NCBI RefSeq assembly: GCF_000373385.1
Contig: NZ_KB891327.1
Location: forward strand, 212,924-276,923
Origin: Thiobacillus thioparus DSM 505
GTDB taxonomy: Bacteria; Pseudomonadota; Gammaproteobacteria; Burkholderiales; Thiobacillaceae
Direction of reading: 5' to 3'
Length of the DNA stretch: 64,000 nucleotides
Shown: piece after piece, positions 19,337 to 28,190 of the stretch
How the letters are laid out: each line of letters opens with the position of its first letter
How positions within the stretch are numbered: the stretch's first letter is position 1
Program-made: the position numbers and the translations under genes
The notes under the pieces: model-generated
Told to the model about the DNA's origin: nothing
Database searches by the model: none
What the model saw: the letters and a program-made list of their open reading frames with translations, nothing else

Positions 19337-20055
19337 TCGGGCTCGGGCTGGCTGCGACCGCCGTACTGGGCGGCCAGGCGATGGAAGGCGGACATATCGG
19401 CCTGTTCGTGCAGCCGGCAGCCTTCCTTATTGTGGTGGGCGGCACCCTGGCTGCCGTGCTGCTGCATTACCCGCTGCCGGTTTTCATGCAGGGCATGCGC
19501 ATGGCGAAATGGGTATTCCGTCCGCCCGAGCCGGAGGCCGTCACACTCATTCGCCGTGTCGTCCAATGGTCCCACACTGCGCGTCAGGACGGCCTGCTGG
19601 CGCTGGAAAGACACGTCAACATGACGCATGACCCGTTCCAGAGAACCGGGCTGCAATTGTTGATCGACGGTGCCGATGCGACCAAGCTGCGCGATACGCT
19701 TGACGTCCAGATCGTCCATTTCGAAACGAACGAACGCCACGCGGCGCGCGTATGGGAAGCGGCAGGCGGCTATGCGCCGACGCTCGGCATTCTCGGTGCG
19801 GTCATGGGCCTGATCCATGTGATGGAAAACCTGACCGAACCCGGCAAGCTGGGAACCGGCATCGCGGTCGCCTTTGTCGCCACCATCTATGGCGTGGGCC
19901 TGGCCAACCTGGTTTTCCTGCCCATCGCCAACAAGATCAAGTTCACCATCGCGCGTCGGGTGAGCGAGCGCGAGATCGTCTGCGATGGTCTCATGGGTAT
20001 TGCGCAAGGCGACAACCCGCGCATCATCGAGGCACGCCTGAAAGGTTATCTCTGA
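19318..20055 (+). CDS. motC: Second flagellar stator protein, MotA-like (MotC)
   Basis: The 245-residue MotA/ExbB-type protein has helices at both ends and the family proline segment (GYAPTLGILGAVMGLIHVM). It is clearly distinct from the MotA at 11241, being shorter in the loop. Such MotCD pairs next to fliA provide a second stator set. The ATG at 19318 lies inside the end of fliA, and its stop overlaps the motD start. Confidence 0.9.
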   Translation: MDRGSLIGLGLAATAVLGGQAMEGGHIGLFVQPAAFLIVVGGTLAAVLLHYPLPVFMQGMRMAKWVFRPPEPEAVTLIRRVVQWSHTARQDGLLALERHVNMTHDPFQRTGLQLLIDGADATKLRDTLDVQIVHFETNERHAARVWEAAGGYAPTLGILGAVMGLIHVMENLTEPGKLGTGIAVAFVATIYGVGLANLVFLPIANKIKFTIARRVSEREIVCDGLMGIAQGDNPRIIEARLKGYL

Positions 20056-20834
20056 TGCATCGCCGCCGCCGTCGCATCGCTTCCGATCACGACAATCACG
20101 ATCGCTGGCTGATCTCGTATGCGGACTTCATCACCTTGCTGTTCGCTTTTTTTGTGGTCATGTACGCCATTTCGGCCGTCAATGAGAACAAATACCGCAT
20201 CCTGGCCAGTTCGCTCGGCAGCGCCTTCGGCAAGGCGGCAACAAACGACGTTCCGGTGCCACAGTTGCCGGCAGTCACCTTGCCTCCGGAAGTCAAACAG
20301 CGCACCCTGAAACAGCAGCAGGCGATCGAAGAGCAGGCGCACATGACCGAAGTGGCGAGCAGCCTGCTAGATGTCATGGCCCCGCTGGCGAAGGAAGGCC
20401 AGGTGCGGGTCACGCAGAGCCGTCGCGGCGTCAGCATCGAGATCAATGCGAACGTCCTGTTTGCACCCGGCCGCGCCGAACTCGAGCCGAAATCGCTGAA
20501 GGTGTTGCAGGCCGTGGCGGAGAAATTGAAGAATGAGCCGTTCAACCTCGAGGTTACCGGCCATACCGACAACGTGCCGATCAGCAATTCGGCGTTCGTC
20601 TCCAACTGGGAATTGTCGGCGGTGCGTGCAACCAGCGTGGTGCGCCTGCTGGCCGACAGCGGCATCGCACCGGCCCGCCTGTCCGCCATCGGGCGGGAGG
20701 CCAGCCAGCCGATCGCGTCCAACGATACGGCGGAGGGACGCGCCCGCAACCGGCGGGTCGAACTGATGATCCTGTCAGGCATGCCGGACACGGTCGAGGA
20801 AATTCCCGTACGCCCCAGCCCCCTCCGGCCTTGA
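20055..20834 (+). CDS. motD: Second flagellar stator protein, MotB-like (MotD)
   Basis: The 259-residue protein has one membrane helix with the channel Asp (D24 in LISYADFITLLFAFF) and an OmpA-like domain (LEVTGHTDNVPISN, GRARNRRVEL). The basic N-terminus (HRRRRRIAS) is typical of MotD. It forms a stator with MotC. The start overlaps the motC stop by one base (TGATG). Confidence 0.9.
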   Translation: MHRRRRRIASDHDNHDRWLISYADFITLLFAFFVVMYAISAVNENKYRILASSLGSAFGKAATNDVPVPQLPAVTLPPEVKQRTLKQQQAIEEQAHMTEVASSLLDVMAPLAKEGQVRVTQSRRGVSIEINANVLFAPGRAELEPKSLKVLQAVAEKLKNEPFNLEVTGHTDNVPISNSAFVSNWELSAVRATSVVRLLADSGIAPARLSAIGREASQPIASNDTAEGRARNRRVELMILSGMPDTVEEIPVRPSPLRP

Positions 20835-20893
20835 AAACGAGGGGATAGGCCCGATACTTCAAGTTCCGTTGTACGGATTGAGAAGATCAGACC

Positions 20894-23266
20894 ATGCCCA
20901 ATGACCCGCTAGAAGGCGAAGTCCTCCCCGATGAACGCCAGTTGCCGACCGCGCCGGCATTGCCAGCCGAGCTGTACCTGCTGCCGCTGACCGAAAAGCC
21001 CTTTTTCCCGGCTCAAACCCTGCCGTTGCTGATGAACGAAGCCCCCTGGCTGTCGACGGTGGAGGCCATCGGCGAAACCGCGCACCACATGGTGGGGCTG
21101 GTGGTGGTCAGGCCCGACAACACCGATGATGTCAAGCGGACGGATTTCCACAGCGTGGGTACGGTGGTGCGCATCCACCACCCGGTTCGTTCCGACGGCA
21201 AGATGCAGTTCATTGCCGAGGGTTCCAAACGGTTTCGCATCGTCGAATGGCTGTCGGACACCCCGCCCTACAAGGTCCGGGTCGATTACCCGAACGAGCC
21301 CGGTAAGCCGGAATCGGAGGAAATCCGCGCCTATTCCATCGCGATCATCAATACCATCAAGGAGTTGCTGCCGCTCAATCCGCTGTATTCGGAGGAATTG
21401 AAGTTCTTCCTCAACCGCTTCGGTCCAAACGAACCGTCCCAGCTGACCGATTTCGCCGCCAGCCTCACCACGGCGTCGAAGCAGGAACTGCAGGACGTGC
21501 TGGAAGCCTTCGCGCTCAAGAAGCGAATGGAGAAAGTCCTTGTATTGCTGAAGAAAGAATTGGACGTTGCGCGCCTGCAGTCCGACATCCGCGAAAAAGT
21601 CGACGAGAAGATGAGCGAGCAGCAGCGCGAGTTTTTCCTGCGCCAGCAGCTGAAGGCGATCCAGAAGGAGCTCGGGCTGGCCAAGGACGACAAGACGGCC
21701 GAGCTCGACACATTCAACGAGCGCATCGCCAAGCTGACGCTGCCCGAGCAGACGAAGAAGCGCGTCGACGAGGAGATGCACAAACTGTCGCTGCTGGAGA
21801 CCGGCTCGCCCGAATACACCGTCACCCGCAACTACCTCGACTGGCTGACCGTGCTGCCGTGGGGCGTACATACCCAGGACAAGATCGATCTCGAACGCGC
21901 GCGCAAGATACTCGACCGCGACCATGACGGGTTGGAGGACGTGAAGGATCGCATCATTGAATTCCTTGCAGTCGGCGCGATGAAGGGCGAAATGTCCGGC
22001 TCGATCCTGCTGCTGATCGGGCCGCCGGGCGTCGGCAAGACCTCGATCGGCAAATCCGTCGCCGAGGCGCTGGGGCGCAAGTTCTACCGCTTTTCGGTCG
22101 GAGGCATGCGCGACGAGGCCGAGATCAAAGGGCACCGCCGCACCTACATCGGCGCCATGCCCGGCAAGTTCGTGCAGGCACTGAAGGAAGTCGGCTCGGC
22201 CAACCCGGTCATCATGCTCGACGAGATCGACAAGATCGGCGCCAGCTTCCAGGGCGACCCCGCCTCGGCGCTGCTGGAAGTGCTCGACCCCGAGCAGAAC
22301 GCCGATTTCCTCGACCATTACCTGGACGTGCGCTTCGATCTGTCCAAGGCGCTGTTCATCTGTACCGCCAACGATTTCTCGATTCCCTCGGCGCTGCTCG
22401 ACCGCATGGAAGTCATCCGCCTGTCGGGCTACATCACCGAGGAAAAAATCGCCATCGCCAAACATCACCTGTGGCCGCGTGTGCTGGAACGGGCCGGACT
22501 GAAGAAGAACCAGCTCGTCATCAGCGAAGGCGCGCTGCGTCACGTAATCGAGGGCTATGCGCGCGAGGCAGGGGTACGCAACCTGGAAAAACAGCTGGGG
22601 CGGGTGGCGAGGAAGGCCGTGGTGAAGATCCTCGGCGGCACCGCCACGCCGATCAAAATCGGCATCAAGGAGGTCGAGGCCTATCTCGACAAGCCGGTGT
22701 TCAGTCGCGAAAAACCGATGAGCGGTGTCGGCGTGATCACCGGTCTGGCCTGGACCGCGATGGGCGGCGCCACGCTGCCGGTCGAAGCGACGCGCGTGCA
22801 TACACTGAATCGCGGATTCAAACTCACCGGCAAGCTGGGCGAGGTGATGAAGGAATCGGCCGAGATTGCCTACAGTTATATTGCCTCGCATCTCAAACTG
22901 TATGGTGCCGATGCAAAGTTCTACGACACCAGCTTCGTCCATCTGCATGTGCCGGAAGGCGCCACCCCCAAGGACGGCCCGAGCGCCGGCGTCACTATGG
23001 CAACTGCGCTGCTGTCCCTGGCCAAAAACATGAAAGTTTCACGCCCGCTGGCGATGACCGGGGAACTCACGCTGACTGGCCAGGTGCTGCCGGTGGGCGG
23101 CATCCGTGAAAAAGTCATTGCCGCGCGCCGCGTCGGCATCAGCGAGCTGATTCTGCCTGAGGCCAACCGGCGCGACTTCGACAAGCTGCCCGACCATATC
23201 CGCGCCGGGATGACTGTGCATTACGCGAAGCGGTATCAGGATGTGGCGGAGGTGGTGTTTGGGTGA
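20894..23266 (+). CDS. lon: ATP-dependent Lon protease
   Basis: The 790-residue LonA-type protein has an N-terminal substrate domain (LYLLPLTEKPFFP), a helical linker, an AAA+ domain with Walker A GPPGVGKT (376-383) and a C-terminal protease domain with catalytic Ser697 (PKDGPSAGV) and Lys740 (GIREKV). The 43-residue gap between them equals that in E. coli Lon. It degrades misfolded and regulatory proteins. It does not sit beside clpX, the usual lon neighbour, so it may be a second Lon in this genome. It follows motD by 59 bases. Confidence 0.93.
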   Translation: MPNDPLEGEVLPDERQLPTAPALPAELYLLPLTEKPFFPAQTLPLLMNEAPWLSTVEAIGETAHHMVGLVVVRPDNTDDVKRTDFHSVGTVVRIHHPVRSDGKMQFIAEGSKRFRIVEWLSDTPPYKVRVDYPNEPGKPESEEIRAYSIAIINTIKELLPLNPLYSEELKFFLNRFGPNEPSQLTDFAASLTTASKQELQDVLEAFALKKRMEKVLVLLKKELDVARLQSDIREKVDEKMSEQQREFFLRQQLKAIQKELGLAKDDKTAELDTFNERIAKLTLPEQTKKRVDEEMHKLSLLETGSPEYTVTRNYLDWLTVLPWGVHTQDKIDLERARKILDRDHDGLEDVKDRIIEFLAVGAMKGEMSGSILLLIGPPGVGKTSIGKSVAEALGRKFYRFSVGGMRDEAEIKGHRRTYIGAMPGKFVQALKEVGSANPVIMLDEIDKIGASFQGDPASALLEVLDPEQNADFLDHYLDVRFDLSKALFICTANDFSIPSALLDRMEVIRLSGYITEEKIAIAKHHLWPRVLERAGLKKNQLVISEGALRHVIEGYAREAGVRNLEKQLGRVARKAVVKILGGTATPIKIGIKEVEAYLDKPVFSREKPMSGVGVITGLAWTAMGGATLPVEATRVHTLNRGFKLTGKLGEVMKESAEIAYSYIASHLKLYGADAKFYDTSFVHLHVPEGATPKDGPSAGVTMATALLSLAKNMKVSRPLAMTGELTLTGQVLPVGGIREKVIAARRVGISELILPEANRRDFDKLPDHIRAGMTVHYAKRYQDVAEVVFG

Positions 23267-23528
23267 GGACTACGGCGTTGAAGTGTTGCGCGGTCATCTG
23301 CGTTTATTCAGGTTTACGCAAACGGGCGAGCAGGGGATAGAGTTCCGGGAAATCAAATAAAACAGTGGATTGCCTTGCCGTGTGCCGATTCAGTGGGAGT
23401 GTAGTCTTGGGCTTTGCGCCACTTAAATTACGTTGGGGGTCATGAATCCAACCGGTCTCTCCGAAAAGCAGTTGATTGAACTTGCGACCGCTGAGGGCTG
23501 GCCCGCAGTGTCTTTGAAACCGGCAGCA

Positions 23529-23560
23529 GGCCAGAGGGCACCCTCCCTGGCCTGGTTTTG
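23529..23560 (+). terminator. Intrinsic terminator candidate after lon
   Basis: GGCCAG and CTGGCC form the base of a hairpin with an inner GGG/CCC pair, followed by TGGTTTTG. It lies between the convergent lon and GlxA-type genes. The 260 bases before it (23267-23528) hold nothing I can identify. Confidence 0.5.
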
Positions 23561-24535
23561 TCATTCAGCACTGAAACGCCGACGATATTCGCCGGGCGTC
23601 AGGCCGACAATCCGAGCAAATATCTTTCGGAAGGCTCCAGGATCGCTATAACCGACCTCCCAGGCGATCCGGTCTATGGGTAACCGACTGAACTGCAGCA
23701 TTTCGCGCGCCTTGCCCACACGCAGCCGCTGACAATACTCCTTCGTCGTCATGCCCGTCGCCTTTTGAAAACGGCGCAGGAATGTCCGTTCCTCCAGTCC
23801 GGCTCGCTCGGCGAGCGTCGCAAGCGTGGTTTCCTTGGCATCCGTCGCTTGGAGCCAGTGCTGCACCTTGAGCACAGACATATCGCCGTGGGTCAGCTTC
23901 GGGGAGAAAGGGCTGTAGTAGCGCTGTTCGCGCCCTGGTGGATCGACTAGCAGCATCCGCGCGGTCTCAATCATGACCGTCGGGCCGAGAAAACGATCGA
24001 CCAGCCTTAGCCCCAGGTCCGTCCACGCCATCGCGCCGCCAGCGGTGATGATGTCACCATCGTCAATGATGAGCTGATCGGCATGCATGCGTACTTCCGG
24101 GAACCGATGCTGGAACAGTTCGACATGGAGCCAGTGCGTAGTAACCGTCCGGCCCTTGAGCAGGCCGGTCTCGCCCAACAGGAAGGCCCCGGCGCAGACC
24201 GACCCAAGCGTGACACCCGTGCGATGGTGGTTGCGCAGCCAACCCGTGAACGGAGCGATCGCTTCTGGTGACAGTGGTTCGCCCAGGCCGGGCGGCAGAA
24301 TGAGGACAGCCAGTGTGCCCTTGTCGCCTGGAGCCGTGTCGAAGATCCGGACAGGCGCCTTTCCCAGTGCGTCCAGTTGCCAGTGACTGATACGAAGCGG
24401 ATTGGAATTCTGCTTTCGGTGGCGAGCGGCAATCCCGCCCGCTAAGCCGAACAGGTCGGTCAAACCCAACACCGCCGCCAGTTGCGCCCCCGGATACAGC
24501 ACTAGGCCGATTTCGATCGATTCATCGCAGATCAT
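23561..24535 (-). CDS. GlxA-type AraC family transcriptional regulator
   Basis: The 324-residue protein joins an N-terminal DJ-1/PfpI-like domain (residues about 1-190, with [15 protein letters not shown] at the nucleophile elbow) to a C-terminal AraC DNA-binding domain with two helix-turn-helix motifs ([36 protein letters not shown]). Such proteins usually sense a small molecule and activate a nearby catabolic gene. It is divergent from the cysteine hydrolase at 24641, its likely target. The signal is unknown. Confidence 0.88.
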   Translation of the reverse strand: MICDESIEIGLVLYPGAQLAAVLGLTDLFGLAGGIAARHRKQNSNPLRISHWQLDALGKAPVRIFDTAPGDKGTLAVLILPPGLGEPLSPEAIAPFTGWLRNHHRTGVTLGSVCAGAFLLGETGLLKGRTVTTHWLHVELFQHRFPEVRMHADQLIIDDGDIITAGGAMAWTDLGLRLVDRFLGPTVMIETARMLLVDPPGREQRYYSPFSPKLTHGDMSVLKVQHWLQATDAKETTLATLAERAGLEERTFLRRFQKATGMTTKEYCQRLRVGKAREMLQFSRLPIDRIAWEVGYSDPGAFRKIFARIVGLTPGEYRRRFSAE

Positions 24536-24640
24536 TTGTCGTTATTGCCACTAACTATGTCGATATCGCCACTTCGCATTGTGCGACCCACACCTGATTA
24601 TGTCGACTCTATTGTTGCGTCTATGCATAAGGAGAGCGTC

Positions 24641-25189
24641 ATGAGCAAACGTGCAGTGGTCGTCATCGACCTGCAAAACGAGTATTTCCCTTCCGGCAAA
24701 CTGCCTCTGGTCGGCATCGAGGAAGCGGTGGCCAACGCAGCTCGTGTCATCGCCGCCGCCCGCTCGAACGGTGATCCGGTCATCCACGTTCGGCATGAAT
24801 CCATCGCGCCCGATGCTCCATTCTTCGTACATGGAACGAAAGGCGTGCAGATCCATTCTGCCGTTGCGCCCATCGAAGGCGAGGCAGTCGTCCTGAAGAA
24901 TTATCCGAATGCGTTTCTCAAAACTGACTTGAAGCAGATGCTCGATGCGAACGGCGTCGAGAATGTCGTGGTGATCGGTGCGATGAGCCATATGTGCATC
25001 GATGCGACTTGCCGGGCTGCTTCCGATCTCGGTTACAAGACCATCGTGGTTCACGATGCTTGTGCCACGAGGGATCTTGAATTCGGCGGGCAGGTGGTGC
25101 CTGCGGCGCAAGTGCATGCTGCCATGATGGCTGCCTTAGCGTTCGCTTATGCCAAGATCACGACGACGGACGAATATTTCGCGCGGTGA
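24641..25189 (+). CDS. Isochorismatase-family cysteine hydrolase
   Basis: The 182-residue protein has the family catalytic triad context: Asp in VVVIDLQNEYFPSG, Lys in VLKNYPNAF and Cys in GAMSHMCIDATCRAA. Members hydrolyse amide or vinyl-ether bonds in nicotinamide, isochorismate, biuret and related compounds, and the substrate here cannot be told. The ATG at 24641 follows GGAG by 6 bases. It is divergent from the GlxA-type regulator, a common pairing. Confidence 0.88.
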   Translation: MSKRAVVVIDLQNEYFPSGKLPLVGIEEAVANAARVIAAARSNGDPVIHVRHESIAPDAPFFVHGTKGVQIHSAVAPIEGEAVVLKNYPNAFLKTDLKQMLDANGVENVVVIGAMSHMCIDATCRAASDLGYKTIVVHDACATRDLEFGGQVVPAAQVHAAMMAALAFAYAKITTTDEYFAR

Positions 25190-25373
25190 CCCTTTGGACC
25201 GGGGGCGCTAGGCATAGCCGTAGATCAATTGGTGCGGTCCACGTTGTTGTGCCCGATGTTCCGGTCCGAACGCGTTGTGTGCCTCGCAAGGTCTGGGGTG
25301 GTGTGTACGGACTCATCCCGACCGCCATTCTGGCGATGGGTTACGCCGAGTTCCACCTACTTTGCTGCGTGGG

Positions 25374-26963
25374 TCAAATTTTTGCCTCGCGCCCCGCGCT
25401 GAGCCCATGATAGCTAAGCTTCTGGTAGATGGCGCGCTGCGTGAGGCTTAGCGCCGTGGCCATCCCCCGAACATCACCATTGGTCTGTTCCAGCAACGAC
25501 TCCAGTATCCGCCGCTCGACCTCGTCGGCAGCGTTCTTTTTCAGTTGTCGCAGATCGGCTGTCTCGTTCACCGGCACATGCCCAAGGCGCGGCGTTAAAT
25601 CCAGGCTGATACGCTGGATCACCGGCCCTTCGGCAAACAGGAAGGAGCGTTCGAGGACATTCTCCAATTCCCGAACATTGCCAGGCCAGGCATGTTCCTC
25701 CAGACAGCGCATCGCGGCCGGAGACACCTCTTTGACCTCGGTCTGGTAGCGATCCGCAAACCGTCGCAGTAGCATTTTGACCAAGGGCGTTATGTCCTCG
25801 CGCCGCTCACGCAGCGGTGGTATATGCAACGGCACGACATTCAGGCGGAAGAACAGGTCCTTGCGGAACTCACTGCGTTCGACCAGTTCGGCAAGATTGC
25901 GATTGCTGGCAGCGATGACCCGGACATCACAGGCGATCGGTTGGTGCCCGCCGACCCGCTCGAACCGGCCCTCCTGCAATACCCGTAGCAATGACACCTG
26001 GGCCTTTGGCGACAGGCTGTCGATTTCATCCAGAAACAAGGTGCCTTGGTCGGCGAGTTCGAACCGGCCCTGCCGTTGTTGTTTGGCATCGGTGAAGGCA
26101 CCACGCTCATGGCCGAACAGTTCGCTCTCGACCAGATCTGCCGGGAGGCTGCCGCAATTCACCGCGACAAAGGACTGGTTCAGGCGCGAAGACATGCCAT
26201 GGATGGATCTGGCCAGTATCTCCTTGCCGACTCCGGTCTCGCCGCTGAGCAGCACAGTCGCACGGGTATCGGCGATCCTCTCCACCGCGCGCAGCAGGTC
26301 ACGCATTTGCATACTGCTTGCGATCAGGCAAGGACGTGTCGATATGTCCTCGTTCGCATGTCGCGTGAGATCCTGGCTCCACAGAGTATGCAGGCGCTGC
26401 TCGATGACCTTTTGCAACTCATCCGGTGCGCGGACCTCCGCGATCACCTGATAACCATCACTGAAATACTCGTCGCCGAGCACCTCGGTTGCGGCAGTCG
26501 TGTCCAGATGGATGCAAATGTCGCAGTGGTCACTTCCAAGTGCAATGCGACTCTTTAGTTCCACCTTCGCATAACCGAAATTGCGCGCTGCAATACCGCC
26601 GAAGATGCTGGACGTCATATGGCATAGCCCTGGGGCCGAATGCACCAACTTGCCGAATGGACATCGATCGGCGCGGATATGTACCTGTTGCTTGTCGCTG
26701 GAGACCACCGCGAATTCGCCCCCGATACTGTTCTTTATGTTCACGATCAATTGCGCGTATTGCTCTGGTGCTAGTGCTCCGCGTAAATCCTCTATCGCTC
26801 GGTAGCGTTCCTCCAGACAGGCGCTGGCCTTAAACACGATCTGGTGGATGAAGGACTGCAAACTGGTGCAACTGGAAAAGGGTGCTATGTCACGGGCCTC
26901 GTCGATGAAAGTGTGGAGAAATTCTTCGGGAGTCAGGTTGGAAAAGGGGGGCCGTTTTGACAT
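25374..26963 (-). CDS. Sigma-54-dependent activator with four-cysteine sensory domain
   Basis: The 529-residue protein has an N-terminal sensor (1-200), a central AAA+ domain (about 213-440) with Walker A GETGVGKE (241-248) and Walker B LFLDEID (309-315), and a Fis-type HTH (QRAIYQKL). The sigma-54 contact loop reads GAFTDA (288-293), not the usual GAFTGA. The sensor has Cys101, Cys114, Cys147 and Cys150 in a layout (RCPFG, GLCHMT, HCDIC) like the methanogen output domain, which could bind a metal or Fe-S cluster. It is divergent from ompW, whose promoter is of the sigma-54 type, so ompW is its likely target. Confidence 0.9.
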   Translation of the reverse strand: MSKRPPFSNLTPEEFLHTFIDEARDIAPFSSCTSLQSFIHQIVFKASACLEERYRAIEDLRGALAPEQYAQLIVNIKNSIGGEFAVVSSDKQQVHIRADRCPFGKLVHSAPGLCHMTSSIFGGIAARNFGYAKVELKSRIALGSDHCDICIHLDTTAATEVLGDEYFSDGYQVIAEVRAPDELQKVIEQRLHTLWSQDLTRHANEDISTRPCLIASSMQMRDLLRAVERIADTRATVLLSGETGVGKEILARSIHGMSSRLNQSFVAVNCGSLPADLVESELFGHERGAFTDAKQQRQGRFELADQGTLFLDEIDSLSPKAQVSLLRVLQEGRFERVGGHQPIACDVRVIAASNRNLAELVERSEFRKDLFFRLNVVPLHIPPLRERREDITPLVKMLLRRFADRYQTEVKEVSPAAMRCLEEHAWPGNVRELENVLERSFLFAEGPVIQRISLDLTPRLGHVPVNETADLRQLKKNAADEVERRILESLLEQTNGDVRGMATALSLTQRAIYQKLSYHGLSAGREAKI

Positions 26964-27007
26964 TTGTAATACTCCACATCGCGCTGGGCTAGAAAATTAT
27001 TTCTGAA

Positions 27008-27022
27008 TGAAGCATTGCTTCA
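27008..27022 (+). promoter_or_regulatory. Candidate upstream activator site for the sigma-54 regulator
   Basis: TGAAGC and GCTTCA form a perfect inverted repeat with a 3-base spacer, centred about 82 bases upstream of the -24 element. That is the usual range for enhancer sites of sigma-54 activators. It lies in the intergenic region between the regulator and ompW. Confidence 0.5.
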
Positions 27023-27096
27023 GTTGAGTGTAGTTACGCTTCGCAGAAATGACTTGTGTTGATTTGTAAGTTATTGATTTTACTGATCCGTATCTT

Positions 27097-27112
27097 TGGC
27101 ACCCAAATTGCT
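27097..27112 (+). promoter_or_regulatory. Sigma-54 (-24/-12) promoter of ompW
   Basis: TGGCAC, five bases, then TTGCT matches the sigma-54 consensus TGGCAC-N5-TTGCW at every fixed position. It lies about 80 bases before the ompW start and beside a divergent sigma-54 activator gene. Confidence 0.88.
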
Positions 27113-27194
27113 GCACGAACTGCGCCAGACAAAAAATGCGAGCTGGCAAGAGCGTAGGAACAGCAATAACTTAATCCATGTCAAGGGGAAGAAG

Positions 27195-27842
27195 ATGATG
27201 AGAGTAATTGGCTTGGCGCTTATCGGGTCAGCGTTCTGTGTGTCAGCCGCCGCTGCGGAAGATGGGCCATGGTTGGTGCGTCTTCGCGCACTCAACATGC
27301 ATGTTGATAACGATAATTCCAGGACCGCCGTAGTTCCGGCCTTGGGTAAGGCCGAGATGGAGGATAAATGGTTCCCGGAAGTCGACGTGACGTATTTCTT
27401 CACGAGGAACATTGCGACGGAGTTGATCCTCACCTATCCACAAGAGCACGACGTCACTTTTGCTGGCACCAAGATTGGCTCTGTTACACACCTCCCGCCC
27501 ACATTGACGCTTCAGTACCACTTCTTGCCGGAAGGTCCCATACGTCCATACGCAGGCGTGGGCCTGAATTACACACGCCTCACGAGCGTCAAGCTCAATG
27601 CTGCGCCAGTGCTTGGCGTTGATGCGCCAATCGATTCGGATCGCAATAGCTGGGGGCTGGCCGGCCAAGTGGGAGTGGATTTCCGGATGGCACCTAACTG
27701 GTTCCTCAATCTGGACGTCAAGTACGTGAAGATCGAAGCGAAAAACATCCACATTTCCGGTGGTGCGCTGGCAGGCACGAAGGTGACCGATCTCGACGTG
27801 AATCCGTGGTTGATGAGCATTGGCGTCGGGTATCGCTTTTAG
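27195..27842 (+). CDS. ompW: Outer membrane protein, OmpW family
   Basis: The 215-residue protein has a signal peptide ending in SAAAAED and OmpW signatures: VDVTYFFTRNIATEL, LPPTLTLQYHF, YAGVGLNYT and the C-terminal GVGYRF with terminal Phe used by the BAM machinery. OmpW forms an 8-stranded barrel with a hydrophobic channel. I chose the first of two adjacent ATG codons, preceded by AAGGGGAAG. Expression should depend on sigma-54 and the divergent activator. Confidence 0.92.
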   Translation: MMRVIGLALIGSAFCVSAAAAEDGPWLVRLRALNMHVDNDNSRTAVVPALGKAEMEDKWFPEVDVTYFFTRNIATELILTYPQEHDVTFAGTKIGSVTHLPPTLTLQYHFLPEGPIRPYAGVGLNYTRLTSVKLNAAPVLGVDAPIDSDRNSWGLAGQVGVDFRMAPNWFLNLDVKYVKIEAKNIHISGGALAGTKVTDLDVNPWLMSIGVGYRF

Positions 27843-27977
27843 GGAAGCCCTGAAGAAATAGCCAGGGCGGCAAATTTTCATTCTGGGCCGGGCATAAGAC
27901 GGTCATTCCGCGGTGGAGTGCCGGTGTGACCGGCCGTTTCGTTTTAATAAGCAGAAATACAGCAAGGAGGATAGAAA

Positions 27978-28129
27978 ATGGCCCACATCGTGATTTTGGG
28001 AGCCGGGATAGGCGGGATGCCGATGGCGTTCGAGATGCGGGAGAATGCGCGCGCCGAAGACCGCGTCACCGTCATCTCCAACATCGCCACCTTCCATTTC
28101 GTTCCCCCCAACCCCTGGGTGGCGGTCAA
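27978..28129 (+). pseudogene. 5' fragment of a sulfide:quinone reductase-like flavoprotein gene
   Basis: After an AAGGAGG ribosome site, 50 codons encode a typical SQR-like start: MAHIVILGAGIGGMPMAFEM (FAD-binding GxGxxG), then VTVISN and FHFVPPNPWVAVK. Full-length enzymes are about 400 residues, so over 85 percent is missing. At about 28130 the reading frame runs into unrelated sequence and stops at 28160. The strong ribosome site is still present, so a short useless peptide may be made. Intact enzymes oxidise sulfide at the membrane. Confidence 0.8.
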
Positions 28130-28161
28130 GCGTCAAGCTCAACGCTGCGCCAATGCCTAGC
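28130..28161 (+). pseudogene. Relic of an OmpW-like coding sequence
   Basis: These 32 bases match the internal ompW segment 27586-27617 at 28 positions, with all four differences being transitions. In the OmpW frame both encode SVKLNAAP before diverging. It therefore looks like the remains of a second ompW copy joined to the SQR fragment by a deletion. Confidence 0.6.
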
Positions 28162-28190
28162 CCAGCCCGACAGGCTACTCGGAGGTTCCC

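Noticed and set aside
23433..23651. 72-codon frame after lon
   Set aside because: Its second half lies opposite the GlxA-type regulator and the lon terminator, and the first part has no recognisable features.
25190..25373. Transposase remnant between the cysteine hydrolase and the sigma-54 regulator
   Set aside because: No frame gave a recognisable transposase motif and no terminal inverted repeats were seen.
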